Shown here: positions 57,931-64,000 of the stretch, piece after piece | How the letters are laid out: each line of letters starts with the position of its first letter | Position numbering within the stretch: the first letter of the stretch is position 1 | NCBI GenBank assembly: GCA_001931905.2 | Contig: MSJI02000724.1 | Coordinates: 27,898 to 91,897 of the forward strand | From: Cladosporium sp. IMV 00045 | Lineage: Eukaryota; Ascomycota; Dothideomycetes; Cladosporiales; Cladosporiaceae | Length of the DNA: 64,000 nt | Reading direction: 5' to 3' | Program-made: the position numbers and the translations under genes | Notes under the pieces: model-generated | Database searches by the model: none | Told to the model about the DNA's origin: nothing | The model's input: the letters and a program-made list of their open reading frames with translations, nothing else

Positions 57931-58746
57931 ATGGGCAACGAAAACTCGCGACCGGCTCTGTACCATCCCATCTCGCGAGCGCTCCCAATCTTCAGCCAAT
58001 ATGGACACAACGAGCAACATGAGTTTGCGGAGAAAGGCGTCAAAGCCTTCAACAGCGAGGGAGATCGTGAGCAATTCATTTGTAAGCCCACCTTGCAACA
58101 TTCCTACCCCCCAGCCGGGGGGGGAAAAAAAGAGAAAGAAAGAAAGAGAGAACCAAAAAGAAAATATCGAAACTAAACGATCCCATTCTAACCAAACCAA
58201 AACACAGTCGGCCTCATTTCCCTCATGACCTCGAACGGCACTCTCAACCTCGAAACGCACACCTTCAAACTCCTCTTCTCGCGCCGCCAACACGTCCTCC
58301 CCAGCCCGACATCCTCACCCTCCCCATCAACAGGCGGTTCCTCTTCCAGCAAGCCCGGCTGGCGTTGTCTCGCCGCCCTCACACCAACTCCCGAACCGGA
58401 CGACGGAACGCGCCTGGTCGCCACGCTCGTGGCCATAGACGACAAGGGTGCTATTAAGGTTAAGATTGAACCGGAAGCCGATGGCAGAGATGTGCCTGAG
58501 GCGTTTCGGGCGTTTAAGAAGGATGTCGAGATGAGGTTGGAGAGGTTGTTGAGGGATGTGCCTGATGGGGGTGGGGAGGGGGGCAGGCGTGCTGGTGCTA
58601 GTGGTGGGGCTCGGGGTGGGAATGGTCGAAAAGCGGGGCAGAGGGGAGGGAAGAGTGAGAGGGAGATGGTGCAGGCTACGGTGAGGAAGGCGGAAGGGGA
58701 GCTCGTGGATGCGCCGCCGGCTTATGGGGATGTGAAGAGGGGGTGA
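57931..58746 (+). CDS. Small putatively N-myristoylated protein, unknown function
   Basis: Exons 57931-58081 and 58208-58746 give 229 residues. The start MGNENSRPAL fits the N-myristoylation consensus (Gly2, small residue or Asn next, Ser6), so membrane association is likely. Exon 1 contains a conserved-looking helical stretch (YHPISRALPIFSQYG...EFAEKGVKAFNSEGDREQFIFGLISLM) spanning the splice. The middle part is Pro/Ser-rich, then GTRLVATLVAIDDKGAIKVKIEPEADGRDVPEAF suggests a small beta/alpha segment. The end is Gly/Arg-rich (GGGEGGRRAGASGGARGGNGRKAGQRGG) and finishes with APPAYG, a PPxY-like element that could bind WW domains of Nedd4/Rsp5 ligases. The 126-nt intron holds a run of eight G followed by A/G-rich repeats. 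I do not recognise the family. Confidence 0.8.
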
Positions 58747-58910
58747 AGTCTCTCGTCTTTCTTCTTGTTCCTCAATGGGGTTTCATTATGATGTAGCTTC
58801 TTCCAGTATCTAATTGATCCTTTCGAAGCGTTCATCTCTCACAGTTACGTCTATGCACTACCAAAGAGCGTACTCGGTCGAGCCGAATCCCGTTACTTAT
58901 ACATCCTAAC

Positions 58911-61854
58911 TTATGCTCTTGCGTAACGCTTGCTCGGAGGCGGGTAACTCTCTGGCGAGCCCGCAAGGTTCAGCACACCGCTCAGTGGAAGGTTGCGGCT
59001 CGAGCTACCGACATAGGCGGTCTTGGGGTAGTCTGAGATAACCCTGCACGTTGTCAGCAAAAGTTTTTGAGGAATGGCGAATGAAAGGACGACTTACCAA
59101 TCCTGGGAAACAGTGTCCCAGTTAGCGAGATCTCTGTAGGTGAGGTCGAACTCGAACGTCTCAGTCGCGCCAACCTCAATGCCCTTGCGGTCAAAGTTCC
59201 TGAGGACGCGAACAGCGTCGTTGGGGCCACCGAGGCTGACATAAAGTTGAGCAACCTCGTCACCTGCAACTTCGCCATCGTTGGTGATATCCACAGAAAC
59301 GGTGAAAAGAACCTCGTAGAGGCCAGGGTTGCCACCAAGGCTGCTGTCAGAGCCGGCAGGCACACGAGGCTGCGCGCTGCCATCGTAGCCGCCCTGAGGG
59401 AAGGTGTGGTTAGAACCATAGTGAGGGTCGTTGCTTGCTGTCCTGAGATCGGTGCTGTTGAGGCAAGGGTATATATAAGCAAAGACGAATTCGAAGCCCT
59501 CTGGGCAAAGGTAGTCGGCGGTTCGGTTGCTGATAGTACCAAGAATAGGCGCAGGCTCGGTCTCGCCGGTGGTGGGAGTGTATGGCGCGGCCTCCTGTGC
59601 AGTGATTTGCAGGTTGGAGTAAGAGAAGCTGGTGTAAGAAAGACCGAAGCCGAACTCGTAGACGGGAGTCTCATTGAAACGATCGAAGTAGCGGTAGTCA
59701 ATGAAGATACCCTCAACGAAGTTGTCTTGGGGAGGACCTTCGCCGTTGTTTGGCTCGTAGATAATGTCGGAGGGACCGTAAGAGTCGCGAGTCAAGCCCC
59801 AGGTGAAGGGAGACTTTCCACCTGGATTGACCTTGCCGTAGAGAATATCGGTGATGGCGTTGCCGGACTCCTGACCAGGAAGACCTGCCCAGATGACGGC
59901 AGTGATGTTCTCGTGCTCGTACCAGGGCTCAACCAAAACCGCACCGACAGTGTGCATGACAACAATGGTGTTGTTGCACTCTGACGCAACGTTTCTGATG
60001 AGCTCATCTCCATCGCCCCAAAGGGTCAGGTTGTTCCTGTCACCCATATTGCCATCGAATGTGATGTATTCCTCGCCAGCACCGGAGTTGGCAAAGACAA
60101 TACAGGCACCGCCAACTTGGGAGACGCGGTGAGCGAGGGCAGCTTGTTGAGTGTAAGCCCAGTTGTCGATGACGCTCTCGATAGAGCCGCCGTTCTTCAG
60201 AACCTCAAACTTGATAGCCTCAAGGGGCGTGACAAGATACGGGAAGTTGGCTTTGAAAGTGTTAATGCTCGTTTCGCCCGAGGCGATAACAGGATTGTCC
60301 AGAACTTACCAGTGCCACTGCCCCAACCCATTGCATATGTTCCGTTATTGCAGCCACGGTCATTGCAACCATTTGGACCCCATGGGTTCTCGCTTGCGTC
60401 AGCGCCGAAGACAGTGGTGAGCTTTTCGTGGCCAGTGAGGGGAAGAGCGCCATTGTTCTTGAGTAAGACGGTGCCATCAGTAGCAACCTTTCGGATGGCT
60501 TGTACGTGGTCGTTGCGAACGTCAACATGGTCGTTGATGCGGGTGTAGGCCTCCTCAGCGTATGCGTGCTGGAAGCCGAATGTGTCTTGAGACCAAGAAG
60601 AGAAGTTCGGGCCATCTTCGAGTCGGTTGGTGGGTCGGTCGACGTAGTACCATGCTGCAACCACGCGAACTGCCATGTCGTCCAGGCGCCACTGTGGGAC
60701 GGTGCCGTTGAGCACAGCGACGGTCAGGTTGGGGCCCTGACATAAGGTTAGCTCGGGCGACTCTAATTTGAGCATCACATTCGTAACTCACCCAGTACGA
60801 TGTGGTACTGTCAAATGCCACGTCACCAGGCATGGTCAGATCAAGACCAGCCAAAGCACTAGAGACACCGGAGTGCTGAGCAGCCCAGTCACTCACGATG
60901 AAGCCCTGGAAACCCAGCTGGTTCTTGAGGACATAATTTTGCAGGTAAGAGTTCTGGCAAGCGTAGCTGTTGTTGATTTGATTGTAGGCGCACTAGAATC
61001 GCTTAGCATATGAGAGTACGAGAAAAGGCGGCGACTGTCTTACCATGATCGAACCAGTACCCGCGCGGACAGCGTCGGCGAACGGCCAGGCGTAGAGCTC
61101 ATGCTACACATTGTCAGCGAACTTCTTGGGATTGAAGGTAAACTCGACTCACCAGGGTAGCATCGTCAATGTTGGCCGAAATAGAATCGCTGATATTAGG
61201 GCCACCTTGACGGAAGTGTTCTTGTTCGTTGCCGATGTAGTGCTTGGTGCAAGCAATGACACCCGCATCTTGAATTCCCTTTACTGTCTCGTACACGCCA
61301 ATGCCAGAAAGGACAGGGTCAGGCGAGAAACCTTCCCAGTTGCGGCCACCGGCAGCGTGTCTTCCCAGAGGTCCAATGGCAGGGCCGAGCTGGACATCAA
61401 TGCCTTTCTGACGATGCTCGACACCCATGTCGTGGCCACGGAGGTAGAAGAGCTCTCGGTCCCACGTTGCACCGACGGTGATACCAGCAGGGAACGCAGA
61501 AACGAAGTCGGCGAATCGAACGCCCAACGGTGAGTCTTGCAGGCAAAGTGCCTGGAATCCAAGTCTTGGGATGGCGCCAGTGTTGCCGACACATTTCTCG
61601 CCTTCCCAACCAACACCAGTGGTCAAGTTGACTTTCTCCAGCAGGGTGAGCTGTGATACGAATTCCCGGGCTTGAGCATAGGCAGCATCCCAATCACCCA
61701 GACCTTCACCCCATGGAGAAGGGTACTTTGGGGGAGATGTTTGGCCAGAGACCGCGCCAGGGTTGTTGAAGACGGGTTGACTAGAGTTCGTTCCATTCTG
61801 AGCGAGGGCAAGTGGCAGAGCTGCCAGTAAGGCGGTCGAGCGTAGGAGGCCCAT
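58911..61854 (-). CDS. Secreted beta-glucosidase, glycoside hydrolase family 3
   Basis: Six exons (61153-61854, 61044-61103, 60792-60992, 60310-60736, 59098-60250, 58911-59043) give 891 residues, with all junctions GT...AG and the frame closing exactly. The N-terminus MGLLRSTALLAALPLALAQ is a signal peptide. The GH3 N-terminal barrel carries DSPLGVRF, KHYIGNEQE and the nucleophile Asp289 in FIVSDWAAQ. The C-terminal sandwich carries GSGT and DGxxLLKNN-type motifs (ATDGTVLLKNNGALPL). A fibronectin-III-like end follows (YEFGFGLSYTSF, AGDEVAQLYV, LRNFDRKGIEVG). Many NxT/S sites suggest N-glycosylation. It hydrolyses cellobiose and other beta-glucosides outside the cell, completing cellulose breakdown. 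In fungi such genes are usually under carbon-catabolite control; none is proven here. Confidence 0.95.
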
Positions 61855-63525
61855 GTTGACGAAGACGACCGATCGTCAACGGCTTTGCAGAGGAAGCTGC
61901 TAAGTAAGAGGTGCTGAAGATACAGCCGCCGGGATGATAAACCTCCAGTGAGGCAAGATGTGCAGGTAAGACAAAAGCGTGGGCTGCAATGCTCTGCACA
62001 GGCGGAATGCAGCTTATTTGTACTGCTCCAAAATTGTATGATGATCCATCGATGAGGTAGCTGGCAGAAATTAATCGATCAAGCGAGCTCTGAGCTCCAA
62101 ACATGCATGTCGCCTGCAGGTGCCGGTCCCCGCACTTACCCTTAGTGTTGCTGGGCATAGATTCGAGGAAGAAAGTGATTCCCACGATGCCAGATGGGGA
62201 AAGAGCTGCGTCGTTCACGATGTAAGACCCAGGTCACTAGCCTGGAGAAAGGAGCATTGGCGCAAGCACAGCAAGGGCGGCAGTCAGTGGCAGACCCGTG
62301 TCCAAAGGCTGGTGGAGCAGAAGAACTGCTGGCGAGACTGCGCATTATTGCGTGTATTTCCTTGGTTGCAGGACATCGTGATTCTCCCCTCATCATCATC
62401 ATCGGAGGTCGGCCGTGGTGTAATATCACTTCAGATCTTGCCCTGGTGTTGTTTCTCCACAAGCCCCAGGATTCCCCGGTCTTAGCAATCATGGAGAAAT
62501 GACTTTCAAGTCAATACACTCTTTACCCTGAACAAGTTGGCTTTTTCGTCGGTTCATGCTAGAGCAATCTTGTGTACCGTCACATCTGGCACAAGAGGAA
62601 AATGCCGTGATCCAAGACAGCGGATGCAGTGGCCGAGTTTGCAGACGCACTTACCGTACCTGGTGCCTGGCCTGCAGCTATGTGCGGGGGTGTGAGTGAG
62701 GCAAGTTGCACTGGCGAGCCGCGGTGAAGCGTGAGGAATCTTGGATATGCACCGGCTTGGCCATGGGCGACTAGAGGGGAGGTCGCATTTCCGTAAATCT
62801 AAACATCCCTACCAGGACGAGGCATTTTAACATGCCGTGGCTGACACGATGGATCGAGACTTGATCCGCAGCTCCACTCCCTGGCATTTTAGCCTGGTGA
62901 CCTCGGTTGTTTGCTTCGCTCTCGCTCATCGACTACCTCAAAGGCATAGTATCGCATTGCCGGCCCGGCGAGCCTTCAGCAAAATCAATGACATTGTGTT
63001 CCAAGCTGCGGGGATGATGTTGGCGTGCATGGACTGCGCATGTCCCAAGTTCTGCCTTGTCGATCGTGATGGCCGTTGAGGTGCGACGTGTGATGTTGTG
63101 AAGCCGTGGATGAAGTGCGACCAAGCTTCGCTTCTCCGCAATGGCTTTTGGTGGCGAGAGTTTGTTGTCGTCTTCTTTCACTTTCACGTCAAATCCTTCG
63201 GCGTCTTTTTGCGTACAACGCGAGGTTGCAACCCCAGCCTGCTCCATTGAATCTTCGGTGGCTCGAATGAGCTGAACTGCTCGTGAGTCACGAGATGACT
63301 CGCCGGCCGCCGTATCAGGACTCCTGAACATGGGCTCGCTTGCAAGAGCTCGGTATCTATTGAAGGATCCGTTTCCTATCAAAGCCGAAAAATCGCGCCA
63401 TTTGAGATGTCCCATCATATCTGTAGACTGATCTCGCCTCAAGCCAAGGCATCAACATAACCAAAACTTCACCCCCACCACCACCACTCTACCACTTACT
63501 TCTAAAACAGAAAGACAACCCAACC
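61855..63525. other. Divergent promoter region of the beta-glucosidase and GNAT genes
   Basis: About 1.7 kb. Open frames on both strands overlap and have no recognisable domain. An ATCATCATCATC tract lies near 62390. A plausible start site region, pyrimidine-rich with CCACCACCACC, lies just before the GNAT ATG. No gene was called. Confidence 0.6.
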
Positions 63526-64000
63526 ATGGCCAAACGCAACATCTGGCGCTCGCAGCGCCTCATCTACCGCCCCGTCGAAGACACCGACGAGCCCTTCCTC
63601 CAATCCCTCAACCGCGACAGCTCAGAAAGCTACCAACAAGCCACCTTCCTCCTGCCCGTGCCACAAGGCAAGCTCGGCGCTCAAAAGCACCGCGAAGGCC
63701 TCCAAGCCAGCCTTCTCGGCTGCATCGTCTGCCTGCCCGCGCCGTCGTCGCCCGAAACCACCACCACCACCAGCACCACCGCCACAGGACCATCATCGGC
63801 ACCAGCCTCCCCCATCCCCATCGGCACCATCTCACTAACAGCCACGGAGACCCTCAAAGCGCACCACCGCAACACCAACATCGGCGTCAACGTCTCCTCA
63901 CCCTACCAGGGCCAGGGCTACGGCTCCGAGGCCATCGTGTGGGTGCTCGAGTGGGCTTTCCGGCACGCGAACATGCACCGTGTGGGCATCTCGGCGCACG
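63526..64000 (+). CDS. GNAT-family N-acetyltransferase, 3' end outside the window
   Basis: The frame starts ATGGCCAAACGCAACATCTGG and is open to the window edge (158 codons). The protein begins NIWRSQRLIYRPVEDTDEPFLQSL, the usual first strand of RimJ/RimL-like GNAT proteins. It contains an Ala/Thr/Ser/Pro insert (codons about 84-100, with ACC runs). The acetyl-CoA pyrophosphate-binding loop follows as SPYQGQGYGSEAIVWVLEWAF. Such proteins acetylate amino groups of proteins, antibiotics or small amines; the substrate cannot be told. There is no signal peptide, so it is probably cytosolic. Confidence 0.88.
   Translation, partial: MAKRNIWRSQRLIYRPVEDTDEPFLQSLNRDSSESYQQATFLLPVPQGKLGAQKHREGLQASLLGCIVCLPAPSSPETTTTTSTTATGPSSAPASPIPIGTISLTATETLKAHHRNTNIGVNVSSPYQGQGYGSEAIVWVLEWAFRHANMHRVGISAH

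Noticed and set aside
62120..62502. Plus-strand open frames in the beta-glucosidase/GNAT promoter region
   Set aside because: Two overlapping frames of similar length in the same place, no domain, no splice support.
48616..63525. Secondary-metabolite or other biosynthetic gene cluster
   Set aside because: Neighbouring genes are unrelated housekeeping, chromatin and secreted hydrolase genes; no synthase, tailoring or pathway-specific regulator is present.
1..64000. CRISPR arrays, bacterial operons or ribosome-binding sites
   Set aside because: The window is clearly eukaryotic, with spliceosomal introns throughout. The repeats seen are microsatellites or coding repeats.

Overview
This is a eukaryotic window from a filamentous ascomycete or black yeast. 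Short introns of about 50-125 nt with GT...AG ends, CTAAC/CTGAC-like branch sites, Kozak starts such as CCACCATGGC and the gene content all fit Dothideomycetes, probably Capnodiales/Mycosphaerellales. Diverged near-duplicate blocks point to a strongly heterozygous diploid or hybrid genome; Hortaea werneckii-like black yeasts are one known example. The species is inferred, not shown.

The window is a scaffold of four contigs joined by exactly 20 N each (4940-4959, 31738-31757, 47629-47648). I call them W (1-4939), X (4960-31737), Y (31758-47628) and Z (47649-64000). Y is collinear with the end of X (from 17333) plus the start of Z (to about 49065). The last 182 bases of X and the first 182 bases of Z read as identical, while Y differs there. 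X and Z are therefore best read as one haplotype split in two, with Y as the other allele wrongly inserted between them. The two PTR2, two esterase, two giant mucin and two forkhead copies are then alleles, not tandem paralogues. W carries a second MSG5-like phosphatase whose similarity to X stops just 3' of the gene, so it marks a synteny break or a second locus.

Layout. W: MSG5-like MAPK phosphatase (+) and a 5'-truncated membrane protein (-). X: MSG5-like phosphatase (+), a basic disordered protein with repeated SP-K motifs (-), tRNA-Gln (-), a CCCH zinc-finger protein (-), HUT1 nucleotide-sugar transporter (-), EB1/BIM1 (-), PTR2 peptide transporter (+), an HSL-type esterase (+) and a giant mucin-like wall protein with a hevein-like chitin-binding module (-). 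Y: the 5' part of EB1, PTR2, esterase, the full-length mucin allele and the 5' part of the forkhead gene. Z: FHA-forkhead transcription factor (+), ING-like PHD protein (-), membrane-anchored S33 peptidase (+), a putatively N-myristoylated protein (+), GH3 beta-glucosidase (-) and a GNAT acetyltransferase running off the end (+).

Most genes are ordinary housekeeping, signalling and nutrient-uptake genes and do not form a biosynthetic cluster. The most unusual content is the mucin locus: a protein of about 2,200 residues with Ser/Thr-rich stalk, 11-residue tandem repeats, a hevein-like module, an Asp/Asn run, repeated acidic DDxQG motifs and terminal Cys modules. Its X allele has lost the C-terminal module through a deletion carrying a copied scrap of the neighbouring esterase gene, which now supplies the stop codon.
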